Shown: positions 1-8,324 of the stretch, in pieces
How the letters are laid out: every line of letters begins with the position of its first letter
Numbering within the stretch: position 1 is the first letter of the stretch
Origin: Neogemmobacter tilapiae
Lineage (GTDB): Bacteria > Pseudomonadota > Alphaproteobacteria > Rhodobacterales > Rhodobacteraceae
Assembly (NCBI RefSeq): GCF_014652215.1
Contig: NZ_BMYJ01000003.1
Location: 248,001 to 312,000, forward strand
Direction of reading: 5' to 3'
DNA length: 64,000 bases
The notes under the pieces: generated by a model
What the model saw: only the letters and a program-made list of their open reading frames with translations
What the model was told of the DNA's origin: nothing
The model's database searches: none
Position numbers and translations under genes: made by a program

Positions 1-1049
1 TTGGTCCATTTGTGGTTGCGCAGGGCGGCGACCTGGATTTCGTTGTCGAAGTGGCCGATGTTGCCGACGATGGCCATATCCTTCATCTCGCGGATATGTT
101 CGATGCGGATGACGTCGCGGTTGCCCGTGGTGGTGATGAAGATGTCGGCCGTGGCGACTTCGTCTTCCAGCAGGGTGACCTCATAGCCGTCCATCGCGGC
201 CTGAAGGGCGCAGATCGGATCGACTTCGGTGACTTTGACGCGGGCACCTGCGCCACGCAGGGATGCGGCGGAACCCTTGCCGACATCGCCATAGCCGCAG
301 ACGACGGCGACTTTGCCGGCCATCATCGTGTCGGTGGCGCGGCGGATGCCGTCGACCAGCGATTCTTTGCAGCCGTATTTGTTATCGAATTTCGACTTGG
401 TGACCGAATCGTTCACGTTGATCGCGGGGAAGGGCAGTTGGCCCTTTTTGTGCAGATCATAGAGGCGATGGACGCCGGTGGTGGTTTCTTCGGAAACGCC
501 CTTGATGGCCGCCTTGGTCTTGGCGAACCAGCCGGGAGATTGCTTCATCCGTTTCTGGATTTGCAGTTTGATGACTTCTTCTTCTTCGGATTGCGGGACG
601 GCGAGGACATCCTCACCTGCTTCCATCCGGGCGCCCAGAAGGACGTAAAGCGTGGCGTCGCCGCCATCGTCGAGGATCATGTTCGCGCCTTCGGGGAACA
701 TGAAGGATTTGTCCAGATAGTCCCAATGTTCTGTCAGGGTCTGGCCCTTGACGGCGAAAACTGGGATGCCCGCGGCGGCAATGGCTGCGGCGGCGTGGTC
801 TTGGGTTGAAAAGATGTTGCACGAGGCCCAGCGCACATCGGCCCCCAGCGCGACCAGCGTTTCGATGAGTGCGGCGGTCTGGATGGTCATGTGCAGCGAG
901 CCCACGATCCGCGCGCCTTTGAGCGGCTGGCTGGCCCCGAATTCCTCGCGGCAGGCCATCAGGCCCGGCATTTCGGTTTCGGCGATGGTCAGTTCCTTGC
1001 GCCCAAACTCGGCCAGTGCGATGTCCTTGACGACGTAATCTTGCGGCAT
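1..1049 (-). CDS. ahcY: Adenosylhomocysteinase, 3' part missing at window edge
   Basis: S-adenosylhomocysteine hydrolase; the first 349 of about 465 residues are present and the C-terminus lies off the left edge. It splits S-adenosylhomocysteine into adenosine and homocysteine in the cytoplasm, relieving product inhibition of methyltransferases and feeding the methionine cycle. The frame opens [16 protein letters not shown], and the NAD-binding motif GYGDVGKG lies near residue 250, followed by EVDP. The ATG has AAGGA seven bases upstream. Only 59 bp separate it from the end of the upstream fic gene on the same strand, and I see no riboswitch fold in that gap. Confidence 0.95.
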   Translation of the reverse strand, partial: MPQDYVVKDIALAEFGRKELTIAETEMPGLMACREEFGASQPLKGARIVGSLHMTIQTAALIETLVALGADVRWASCNIFSTQDHAAAAIAAAGIPVFAVKGQTLTEHWDYLDKSFMFPEGANMILDDGGDATLYVLLGARMEAGEDVLAVPQSEEEEVIKLQIQKRMKQSPGWFAKTKAAIKGVSEETTTGVHRLYDLHKKGQLPFPAINVNDSVTKSKFDNKYGCKESLVDGIRRATDTMMAGKVAVVCGYGDVGKGSAASLRGAGARVKVTEVDPICALQAAMDGYEVTLLEDEVATADIFITTTGNRDVIRIEHIREMKDMAIVGNIGHFDNEIQVAALRNHKWT

Positions 1050-1108
1050 GTCCCGATCCTTGATCCTGATGTCGCGGCGCGGATAGCATTTTGGCAGCCA
1101 CGGCACAA

Positions 1109-2248
1109 TCAGTCGCTGAACAGGGCGACGTAGGAGTGATAGCGGAAAATCCGGTTCCGCTTGTTGCCGGTCGTCTCTTGGACCAGTTCCATACTTACCA
1201 GCCGTTCAACCAGATTGTTTGCCGCCTGAACCGAAATGTCCAAATGCTCGGCGACGTAAGCCACAGTAAAGATCGGATGCCTGTAAAGTGACTCGAGCAA
1301 TTTGAGCCCATTCCCAGCGCTTCGCCCCAAGACAGAAATCAAACCGTCGCGATGCGCCTCTCGCATCTGGACGATCTTTCGTGCCGTCTCGGCCGCTTCA
1401 TTTGCAACCTCGGCAACGCCCCTTAGAAAGAACTTTAACCATTCCTCCCATGCACCGTCTGTTCTCGTGGCTTGCAAGAGGTCGTAGTAGCGTGCCCGGT
1501 TGCGTTTCAAGTAGTGAGACAGATAGAGAACGGGCTTTCCAAGTTCTTGTTGCTGACAAAGGCAAAATGCTATTAAGAGCCGTCCCATCCGTCCGTTACC
1601 GTCTAGAAATGGGTGCAGGGTCTCGAACTGAGCATGGATGAGTCCCAACCTGACGAGCAGCGGAAGGCCATCTTGAACATGCAGATAGCTTTCCAGAGCG
1701 CCTAAAAGTCTTGGCAGTTCAGAAGGTGGTGGCGGAACAAAGCTGGCACTCTTCAGTCCGGCTCCAGCCGGACCAATCCAGTTCTGACTGACACGAAATT
1801 CGCCTGGCGTTGCATGCTGTCCGCGCACGCCACGCATGAGTTCCTTATGTATTTCTCGGATCAGACGCATTGATAGGGGCAGTGTATCAAGTCGATCTAA
1901 CCCGTAATTCAGTGCTGCGATGTAATTCAGGATTTCTTCCGTATCATCGGGTCTTGTCGGGTCAAAAATTTGTGCTTCAACTTCAAGTACATCGCCCAAA
2001 GAAGCCTGTGTTCCCTCAATCTGAGACGACAAGACCGCTTCTTTGCGGATATACATGAACACAAAAAGCTCGGGGTTCGGCAGTGCCTCAATTGAGCCGT
2101 TCAGCTTGCCCAGCGCACGGTCTGCGTTGGAGTTCAGAACCCAAAGTTCGTCGTCGAAGACTATAGGCGGCGTGGGTGGCAAGTCATGAGGCACAAATGC
2201 TGTGTAGCCTTCAAGTTGGTGTCGCCACGTGCCAGATTCGCGCCGCAT
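1109..2248 (-). CDS. Fic family protein (AMP transferase type) with C-terminal winged helix
   Basis: Fic/DOC enzyme expected to transfer AMP from ATP to a target protein. The catalytic motif [14 protein letters not shown] is complete. The upstream SSQIEG matches the class II inhibitory helix motif [S/T]xxxE[G/N], so the protein carries its own inhibitor and needs no separate antitoxin. The C-terminus ([13 protein letters not shown] onward) looks like a winged helix. The frame can extend to a GTG at 2317, but family members begin close to the internal ATG at 2248 ([15 protein letters not shown]), so I chose that; the start is uncertain. GC counted by hand is about 42-50 % in parts of this gene against about 67 % in the next gene, which suggests horizontal acquisition. 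The target is unknown. Confidence 0.85.
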   Translation of the reverse strand: MRRESGTWRHQLEGYTAFVPHDLPPTPPIVFDDELWVLNSNADRALGKLNGSIEALPNPELFVFMYIRKEAVLSSQIEGTQASLGDVLEVEAQIFDPTRPDDTEEILNYIAALNYGLDRLDTLPLSMRLIREIHKELMRGVRGQHATPGEFRVSQNWIGPAGAGLKSASFVPPPPSELPRLLGALESYLHVQDGLPLLVRLGLIHAQFETLHPFLDGNGRMGRLLIAFCLCQQQELGKPVLYLSHYLKRNRARYYDLLQATRTDGAWEEWLKFFLRGVAEVANEAAETARKIVQMREAHRDGLISVLGRSAGNGLKLLESLYRHPIFTVAYVAEHLDISVQAANNLVERLVSMELVQETTGNKRNRIFRYHSYVALFSD

Positions 2249-2391
2249 CTTGAGTACTTTCCCAACCTTCAGTTCATCTATACTCAAGTTCGCGGAATCA
2301 TGGACGAAAGTAAACACCCATATTCAATCGCCGCTTTAATATGGGTTGCGAAACATTGTCTTGATTCAGGTTTGTTGAACATGGAAACGCT

Positions 2392-2985
2392 ATGAAACAA
2401 CCCCGCGCCTGGCAGAGGATGCTTTCGGGTCGTAGGCTGGACCTGCTGGACCCGACGCCCCTGGATATCGAGATTGAGGATATCGCCCATGGTCTGGCCT
2501 TTGTCGCGCGGTGGAATGGACAGACGCGGGGGGATTGGCCCTATTCAGTTGCGGAACATTCGCTGTTGGTGGAAGAGATTTACACGCGGTCGGGTGGGGG
2601 TTTGGCGAAATGGCGGCTGGCGGCACTGCTGCATGATGCGCCGGAATATGTGATCGGCGACATGATCAGCCCGGTGAAGGCGGCGGTGGGGCCGGGCTAT
2701 GGCGAGTTGGACTTGCGGCTGACGGCGGCGGTGCATCTGCGCTTTGGCCTGCCTGCGGCGCTGCCGGTGGCGGTGAAAAAGGCGATCAAAGCGGCGGATA
2801 AGGTTTCGGCCTGGCTGGAGGCTGTGCAGATTGCCGGGTTTTCCGAAACCGAAGCGGACAAGTTCTTTGGGCGTCCGGAACCCAGTGTGATCAAAGGCTT
2901 GGCAATAAAATTAAGACCGCCCGCACAGGTGCGGGCGGACTATGTGGCGCGACATTCGGAACTGATGGCGCTTTGCACGATCTAG
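2392..2985 (+). CDS. HD-domain phosphohydrolase, YfbR-like
   Basis: A 197-residue HD-superfamily metal-dependent hydrolase. The metal ligands expected of the family are visible: H56 (SVAEHSLLV), H81-D82 (LLHDAPEYVIGD) and D136 (AADKVSAWLEA), the spacing of 5'-nucleotidase YfbR and related dNMP phosphohydrolases. It probably dephosphorylates nucleotides, but the substrate cannot be read from the sequence. It is transcribed away from fic with about 140 bp between the two starts, and its stop codon overlaps the end of a small ORF on the other strand. Confidence 0.8.
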   Translation: MKQPRAWQRMLSGRRLDLLDPTPLDIEIEDIAHGLAFVARWNGQTRGDWPYSVAEHSLLVEEIYTRSGGGLAKWRLAALLHDAPEYVIGDMISPVKAAVGPGYGELDLRLTAAVHLRFGLPAALPVAVKKAIKAADKVSAWLEAVQIAGFSETEADKFFGRPEPSVIKGLAIKLRPPAQVRADYVARHSELMALCTI

Positions 2986-3065
2986 CCCCGTTTGGCTTTG
3001 CGATGGGTCTTGACCGGCTCTTGCCGGCTGGCCAGCATCAGGACTTCTGCGATAATTCCTAACAT
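2982..3065 (-). CDS. Small 27-residue ORF with strong ribosome binding site
   Basis: Unrecognised short ORF encoding MLGIIAEVLMLASRQE plus a basic tail (KTHRKAKRG). The ATG is preceded by AGGAGAAAAAG, one of the best SD sequences in the window, which is why I list it. The N-terminal half is hydrophobic and the C-terminal half positively charged, as in small membrane-associated peptides. It overlaps the last codon of the HD hydrolase gene (convergent) and faces away from the LysR gene across about 97 bp, so LysR could regulate it. No family assigned. Confidence 0.5.
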   Translation of the reverse strand: MLGIIAEVLMLASRQEPVKTHRKAKRG

Positions 3066-3162
3066 CTTTTTCTCCTATGGTTGGATGTCTGGCGCGGATA
3101 TGCTCTTTTCTGTGGGGAAAGCCGAGTCAGGAATAATTTTGATATGTTAGGCAATCTATCAG

Positions 3163-4038
3163 ATGGAGATTGATTGGCTGCGCCTGCCGCCGCTGTCGTC
3201 GCTGCGCGCCTTCGAGGCGGCGGCACGTCTGGGCGGCTTTTCTGCCGCGGCGCGGGCGCTGAACGTGACCCATGCCGCCGTGGCCCAGCAGGTGCGGGGG
3301 CTGGAGGAACACCTGGGTTGCGCCCTGATCCTGCGGGAAGGGCGCGGCATGGTTTTGACGGCGGACGGGCGGCGGCTGGCTGTGGCGCTGAACGACGGCT
3401 TTGGTCAAATCGCCGGGGTTCTGACCGCCCTTGGCACTGAGGATGGCGAGCGTCCGGTTCGCGTGACATTGACCGCCAGCTTTGCCAGCCAGTGGCTGAT
3501 GCCCCGTCTGCGCGATTTCTGGCGCGAATATCCCGACATCGCCCTGACCCTGCATCCCGAAGCCAAGATTGTGGATCTGCGGCGCGAGGGGATGGATCTG
3601 GGCATCCGCTATGGCAGGGGTGACTGGCCAGGCCTTGTTTCCACCTATCTGGCCTCGGCGCGGATGGTGGTGGCGGGCGCGCCGGATTTGTTCGCGGGAC
3701 AGGAAATTCCCGATACAAATACTTTGTCTAAAATGGAATGGATTATCACCGCCAATTCCCCGGAACAGGATGAGGTAATTTCCTATCTGGGCATCAATCC
3801 TGAAACGATTTCGCGCACCGAATTTCCGAATGAGGAATTGTCGATTGCCGCCGCGCGCCAAGGTTTGGGGCTGATCGTTGAAAGCATCGCCCTGATCGAA
3901 GATGATATCCGCGAGGGCCGACTGCGGATGGTCCGCGACAGTGACGACAGTCAGGCGGCCTATTACATCGTGATGCCACCCGGACGACAGCGGGCCGCCG
4001 TCCGGGCTTTTGTCAAATGGCTGTCCAGCGCTGCTTAG
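3163..4038 (+). CDS. LysR-family transcriptional regulator, GcvA-like
   Basis: A 291-residue LysR regulator. Residues about 9-66 form the winged helix-turn-helix (LRAFEAAARLGGFSAAARAL, with THAAVAQQVRGLE as recognition region); the rest is a periplasmic-binding-protein-like effector domain. Overall it resembles the GcvA/AmpR group. The effector is unknown. It is divergent from the 27-codon ORF at 2982-3065, and such divergent neighbours are often LysR targets. Its stop overlaps the convergent hvrA stop. Confidence 0.88.
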   Translation: MEIDWLRLPPLSSLRAFEAAARLGGFSAAARALNVTHAAVAQQVRGLEEHLGCALILREGRGMVLTADGRRLAVALNDGFGQIAGVLTALGTEDGERPVRVTLTASFASQWLMPRLRDFWREYPDIALTLHPEAKIVDLRREGMDLGIRYGRGDWPGLVSTYLASARMVVAGAPDLFAGQEIPDTNTLSKMEWIITANSPEQDEVISYLGINPETISRTEFPNEELSIAAARQGLGLIVESIALIEDDIREGRLRMVRDSDDSQAAYYIVMPPGRQRAAVRAFVKWLSSAA

Positions 4039-4349
4039 ATCGCCAGATCTTCGGGCTGTTTGCCTGCTTTCAGCGCGGCATCAAACCAGCGCGGCTTGCG
4101 CCCACGGCCCGACCAGGTTTCGGATTTGTCAGCCGGATTGGCATATTTTGCCGTGGCCGGTGCGCGTTTGCGCGTCGGCGCAACGCCCGACAGTTCCGCA
4201 AAGGTAAAGCCCATTTCACGGGCTTTTTCTTCAAGTGCCGCAATGGCTTCGCGCTTGCGACGATCTTCAAATGTCGAAATGGCGCGCATAACCTGCTGAT
4301 GCAGGTCTTTCAGATCTTTCAATGAATATTCGTTTAGGTCGATGTGCAT
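4035..4349 (-). CDS. hvrA: H-NS family nucleoid protein, HvrA-type regulator
   Basis: A 104-residue H-NS-like protein. Residues about 5-55 form a charged coiled coil for oligomerisation. The C-terminus carries the DNA-binding core (YANPADKSETWSGRGRKPRW), matching the W-[ST]-G-[RX]-G-[RX]-x-P-x-W signature of the family. In Rhodobacter capsulatus the homologue HvrA tunes photosynthesis and nitrogen-fixation genes; whether that applies here is inference. Its promoter must lie in the 86 bp up to the end of the SCO gene. Confidence 0.88.
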   Translation of the reverse strand: MHIDLNEYSLKDLKDLHQQVMRAISTFEDRRKREAIAALEEKAREMGFTFAELSGVAPTRKRAPATAKYANPADKSETWSGRGRKPRWFDAALKAGKQPEDLAI

Positions 4350-4435
4350 GATGTGGCCTCTTTCATTCCCCAGTATGAAAGGATTAATCCCATGCTGCCC
4401 CTTTTACAAGAATATTGCATTGGGATCGGCACCAT

Positions 4436-5068
4436 TCAGCTTTCTGGCATCTTTTCGACGAAACATCCGACGCTGTCTGCCATTTGTTGTGGCGTCGTTT
4501 CACGCCGATAGAAATCGGCAAAGCCCGAGCCGGGCAACATCAGATAGGTAAAGGTGGAATGGTCCATCAGATAGAATTCCGGATCGCCGTCTTCGCGTTT
4601 TTTGCCATAGGCTTTGTAAGCTTTGATCGCGACATCGATCTGGCTTTGCGTTCCCGTCAAACCCAACATCTGCGGGTGCAAATTCTCTGTAAATTCGGCC
4701 AGAACTTCGGGTGTATCACGCGCCGGGTCTATGGTGATGAACACCGGTTGGACATCCAAGCCCTTGGCGGCCAGAAGATCAATCGCCTCGGCATTGCGGG
4801 CGTTGTCGAAAGGACAGACATCGGGGCAGAAGGAATAGCCAAAGTAGACCAGAGATGGTTTGGACAGAACTTGGGCCTCGGTGACGGTCTTCCCGTTTTC
4901 ATCGACGAGGGAGAATGGTCCACCAATCAAGCCGGGACCACCGGCGATCTGGCTGGTTCGACATTCTGCAAAGACATCGCCACCCCTTCCGCCTGCAACA
5001 AACCAAACGCTGCCTGTCAGAAAAGCCAGCACCGCCACGCCCGCTGCACCCGCCCAGATTCTGTCCAT
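4436..5068 (-). CDS. SCO1/SenC family copper chaperone
   Basis: Membrane-anchored thioredoxin-fold protein of the SCO family, which delivers copper to the CuA centre of cytochrome c oxidase or acts as a thiol reductase. From the chosen start, residues about 6-25 form an N-terminal membrane anchor, the copper ligands C81 and C85 are in CPDVC, and the third ligand is H170 (LMDHSTF). The frame can begin at a GTG at 5113, but MDRIW at 5068 places the anchor at the N-terminus. 210 residues, normal for the family. It is divergent from divL, so the CtrA site at 5201-5215 lies upstream of both genes. Confidence 0.9.
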   Translation of the reverse strand: MDRIWAGAAGVAVLAFLTGSVWFVAGGRGGDVFAECRTSQIAGGPGLIGGPFSLVDENGKTVTEAQVLSKPSLVYFGYSFCPDVCPFDNARNAEAIDLLAAKGLDVQPVFITIDPARDTPEVLAEFTENLHPQMLGLTGTQSQIDVAIKAYKAYGKKREDGDPEFYLMDHSTFTYLMLPGSGFADFYRRETTPQQMADSVGCFVEKMPES

Positions 5069-5200
5069 CTTGGCCCCCAAAGCCAGGTTTTTTCTGCCGC
5101 AGTCATCCGACACTCTGCCTGCGGGGGCAATTGCAAAAACTACAATCCCAACCGATATGCAACTTTGTGAAGAATACTTTTACGTGTGGCAACTTCAGGA

Positions 5201-5215
5201 TTAACTTGCCCTTAA
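5201..5215. promoter_or_regulatory. Perfect CtrA binding site upstream of divL
   Basis: TTAACTTGCCCTTAA matches the full CtrA consensus TTAA-N7-TTAA with no mismatch. It lies 51 bp upstream of the chosen divL ATG and 132 bp upstream of the divergent SCO start. Because DivL acts on the CckA-ChpT-CtrA relay in other alphaproteobacteria, the site suggests feedback from CtrA onto its own control branch. Seen in sequence; binding is inferred. Confidence 0.75.
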
Positions 5216-5266
5216 CCTTCGGCGGGTGAAGTCATGGGCGGGCCTGCTTTTGGCCCGGAGGATGTG

Positions 5267-6832
5267 ATGGCGTTCGATTGGCTGCTTGTTCTCGGTCTGG
5301 CCTTGTCTGCGGTCTTTGCCGCCGGAGGCGGTATCTTGATCTTGGCCGCGCTTCAGGTTGGTCAACGCAGAGTTCCCCATGGGCTGTTTTCCGGTCAGGC
5401 CGATGAGGTGGCCTTTCTGTTTGATGGTGAGACATTGCTGGACGCAACACCCTCGGGCCGGTCCATGCTGCGGCTAGGGCCACCCATCGACAATGCGCGG
5501 GCGCGGTTGGTGGCCAATCTCTCGACCCGCTTTCCAAAATTTCCCGAATTGCTGGAGGGTTTGCCGCGTGATGGTTCTTTTGTCTTGACCAGCGGCGATG
5601 GATCGGGGCGCCACAGCTTTCTGCAAGCAGAGCTGCGGGGTGGGCTGACCCGCATCGCGCTGGTGTCGGATGATCATGCGACCGGTGTGGGAACAGATGC
5701 GCAAACACTGGTCACGATGGAAGCCGAGATTGCCGCCTTGCGGGCCGCTGTAAGTCGGGCCCCCTATCTGATCTGGCGGCAAGACCAAAAGGGTCAGGTC
5801 GTCTGGGCAAATGGGGCCTATCTGGTCGAGGCGGTCGAAAGGCTGGATGCCGGCCAAGATCTGCGCTGGCCTTTGCCGCATGTCTTTGATCAGGCGGTCA
5901 GCGTGGAAGGGGCGGCGGTGCGGCGGCTGTTCGTCGAAAAGGCCAATGCCGGAAAACAATGGTTCGAGGTTCAGTCTGTGGAAGACGGGGAATCGACGCT
6001 TTTCTTTGCGCTTCCCGCCGATGCTGCGGTGGCGGCCGAGGCCGCTCTGCGGGATTTTATGCAAACCCTGACCAAGACCTTTGCCGAACTGCCAACCGGG
6101 CTTGCGATTTTTGACCGACGGCGCCAGTTGCAGTTGTTCAACCCGGCCCTTGTTGATCTGACGGGCCTGCCGCCTGATCTTTTGTCGGTGCGACCCACGC
6201 TGTTTGCCTTTCTGGATGCCTTGCGGGATCGGCATATGATACCAGAGCCGCGTGACTATCGGCATTGGCGCAACCAGATGACTGAACTGGAGGAGGCTGC
6301 TGCAAACGGCCAGTATCAGGAAACTTGGAATCTGCCGTCTGGGCAGACCTTTCGGGTGATCGGGCGACCACATCCGAATGGGGCGCTTGCGCTGATGTTC
6401 GAAGACATCACACCGGAAATGGCGCGCACAAGACGCTATCGTGCCGATCTGGAGCTGGGCCAGTCGGTGATCGACGCGATGGAGGATGCCGTGGCGGTCT
6501 TTGCGGGCAACGGTCAGTTGGTGATGACGAATGCCGCCTATGGTGCGCTTTGGGGTCATGATCCGACCACGCAGTTGATTGAGGCCGGGATTGAAGGGGT
6601 GGCAAGCTGGTGGCGTGATCATAGCGCACCGTCGAACCTTTGGGCCGAGGCGGAGCGGTTTGTGGCCCGTATGGGCAGCAGTGGCGAATGTCGGGGTGAA
6701 GTGCGTCTGTTTGACGGTCGATTGGTGGCCTGCCGTTTCCGCCCACTGCACGGCGGGGCGACGCTGGCCGCGTTTCGGGTTTTGTCGCCGGACAGCAGCC
6801 GTTCGGGTCAGCGGTCCTTGCGTATGGCATGA
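5267..6832 (+). CDS. divL: DivL-like PAS-domain protein without kinase domain
   Basis: A 521-residue protein with an N-terminal membrane helix (residues about 5-29) followed by three or four PAS-type segments, near 42-135, 170-260, 275-385 and 395-505 (for example GLAIFDRRRQLQLFNPALV and DAVAVFAGNGQLVMTNAAYG). There is no HisKA or HATPase domain before the stop. The position directly upstream of tsaE-amgK-murU-addB-addA matches divL in other alphaproteobacteria, and Rhodobacter capsulatus DivL is described as a PAS-domain protein that tunes CckA and CtrA phosphorylation. I chose the ATG at 5267 because GGAGG stands five bases before it; an upstream in-frame ATG at 5234 has no such site. A perfect CtrA box lies upstream. 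Confidence 0.75.
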   Translation: MAFDWLLVLGLALSAVFAAGGGILILAALQVGQRRVPHGLFSGQADEVAFLFDGETLLDATPSGRSMLRLGPPIDNARARLVANLSTRFPKFPELLEGLPRDGSFVLTSGDGSGRHSFLQAELRGGLTRIALVSDDHATGVGTDAQTLVTMEAEIAALRAAVSRAPYLIWRQDQKGQVVWANGAYLVEAVERLDAGQDLRWPLPHVFDQAVSVEGAAVRRLFVEKANAGKQWFEVQSVEDGESTLFFALPADAAVAAEAALRDFMQTLTKTFAELPTGLAIFDRRRQLQLFNPALVDLTGLPPDLLSVRPTLFAFLDALRDRHMIPEPRDYRHWRNQMTELEEAAANGQYQETWNLPSGQTFRVIGRPHPNGALALMFEDITPEMARTRRYRADLELGQSVIDAMEDAVAVFAGNGQLVMTNAAYGALWGHDPTTQLIEAGIEGVASWWRDHSAPSNLWAEAERFVARMGSSGECRGEVRLFDGRLVACRFRPLHGGATLAAFRVLSPDSSRSGQRSLRMA

Positions 6833-6871
6833 AGGCTTGCAGGGCGGGGCGGCAACGGTCAGATTGCCGCT

Positions 6872-7333
6872 ATGGACAGATCGGAACTTTGCTTTGACTT
6901 GGTGGATGCGGCGGCGACCGAAAGGCTTGGCTCGGCCTTGGCGGATTGGCTGCGGATCGGCGATACCCTTTTGCTGGAAGGCCCGATTGGCGCGGGAAAG
7001 ACCCATCTGGCCCGGTCCCTGATCCAGGCAAGGCTGGGTCGGGCCGAGGATGTGCCCTCACCCACATTTACCCTTGTCCAGACCTATGAGGACGAGCGCG
7101 GCGATATCTGGCATGCTGATCTTTACCGTCTGAGCCAGGTGGACGAAGTGATTGAACTGGGCTTGGACGCTGCCTTTGACCGGGCGATCTGTCTTGTCGA
7201 ATGGCCAGATCGGCTGGGCGACCTGGCGCCCGACGGGGCCTTTCAATTAACTCTGTCGGCCAAAGGCGATGGACGAGTGGCGCGGCTGTCGGGGCCGACG
7301 GCGCGCTTGAAGGAGCTGGGGCGTGTCTGCTGA
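6872..7333 (+). CDS. tsaE: tRNA t6A biosynthesis ATPase TsaE
   Basis: A 153-residue P-loop ATPase that drives the TsaB-TsaD complex making N6-threonylcarbamoyladenosine at position 37 of ANN-decoding tRNAs. Walker A is GPIGAGKT at residues 37-44. The family motifs PSPTFTLV, HADLYRL and LVEWPDRLG are all present. It begins 39 bp after divL, and its end overlaps the GTG start of the next gene by 11 bp, so the two are translationally coupled. Confidence 0.95.
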   Translation: MDRSELCFDLVDAAATERLGSALADWLRIGDTLLLEGPIGAGKTHLARSLIQARLGRAEDVPSPTFTLVQTYEDERGDIWHADLYRLSQVDEVIELGLDAAFDRAICLVEWPDRLGDLAPDGAFQLTLSAKGDGRVARLSGPTARLKELGRVC

Positions 7334-8324
7334 CCCCCGGCTTGAGGAGGCAAGGGCATTCCTGGCCAAGGCCGGGTGGGGGCTGGCTGCACTCCGGCCC
7401 TTGGCGGGCGATGCCTCGGATCGACGCTATTTTCGCCTGAGCCTGGGGCGAAAGCGTGCTGTGTTGATGGACGCACCACCCGGCAAGGGCGACGATCCCG
7501 CCGATTTTCTGAAGATCAGCGATCATCTGCACCGTTTGCATCTGTCGGCCCCGCAGGCCATCGCGAAAGACACGGCAAACGGATTTCTGTTGCTGGAGGA
7601 TTTTGGTGACGGGGTGTTTGCCCGACTTGTTGCCAATGATCCCAACCAAGAGTTGCCGCTATACAAGGCCGCGGTGGAAACCCTTTTGCATCTGCAACGC
7701 CATGCCGCCCCCGCCGGATTGCCGGATCTGAGCGCAAAAGATTGGGCCGAGGCGGCGATGTTCGCACCCCGCTTTTACGCAGCGGCCATCCTTGGCCAAG
7801 AACCCAACCACGCCCCGCTGCAAACGGCTGTCGAGACAGCCCTGCGTCGCCATGCGGACGGCCCAAGGGTGCTGATCCTGCGCGATTTCCATGCCGAAAA
7901 CCTGATCTGGTTACCCCGTCGGCAACATCTGCGACGGGTCGGCCTGCTGGATTTCCAGCTGGGCCAAATGGGACAGCCTGCCTATGATCTTGTGTCCTTG
8001 CTCCAGGACGCCCGCCGCGATGTCTCGGCCGAAACCGAAACGGCACTTTGCGCCATGTTTGGACAGGATGACCCCGGCTTTGCGGCGGCCTATGCCGTCC
8101 TCGGCGCCCAGCGCGCCCTGCGGATCATCGGCATCTTTGCCCGGCTATGCCTGCATGGCGGAAAGCCCGGCTATCTGCCCCTGATCCCCCGTGTCTGGGC
8201 GCATTTGCAGCGCAATTTGGCCCATCCCGCCCTGTCAGACGTAGCCAAGGCCAGTGCCATCTTGCCGCCCCCCACTGAAGAGAACCTGCAAAGGATTGCC
8301 CGGCAATGCGCGCGCCACCCTTAA
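7323..8324 (+). CDS. amgK: Sugar kinase of the AmgK type (MurNAc/GlcNAc 1-kinase)
   Basis: A 333-residue aminoglycoside-phosphotransferase-fold kinase. Brenner-type catalytic motif RDFHAENLIW and metal-binding LLDFQLGQ are intact. Pairing with the MurU-like gene immediately downstream (overlap of 19 bp) points to AmgK, which phosphorylates N-acetylmuramate at C1 so that MurU can form UDP-MurNAc, bypassing de novo synthesis. Starts at a GTG inside the tsaE end. The wider alphaproteobacterial family is often annotated only as 'phosphotransferase', so the substrate rests on context. Confidence 0.82.
   Translation: MSADPRLEEARAFLAKAGWGLAALRPLAGDASDRRYFRLSLGRKRAVLMDAPPGKGDDPADFLKISDHLHRLHLSAPQAIAKDTANGFLLLEDFGDGVFARLVANDPNQELPLYKAAVETLLHLQRHAAPAGLPDLSAKDWAEAAMFAPRFYAAAILGQEPNHAPLQTAVETALRRHADGPRVLILRDFHAENLIWLPRRQHLRRVGLLDFQLGQMGQPAYDLVSLLQDARRDVSAETETALCAMFGQDDPGFAAAYAVLGAQRALRIIGIFARLCLHGGKPGYLPLIPRVWAHLQRNLAHPALSDVAKASAILPPPTEENLQRIARQCARHP

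Noticed and set aside
1050-1108. SAH or SAM riboswitch upstream of ahcY
   Set aside because: Only 59 bp are available after the fic stop and I could not find a convincing stem arrangement; the SD directly before ATG is ordinary.
5474-7006. 510-codon open frame on the minus strand opposite divL
   Set aside because: Composition-driven shadow of a high-GC gene; no recognisable domain, no ribosome site, and divL on the other strand has clear PAS motifs.
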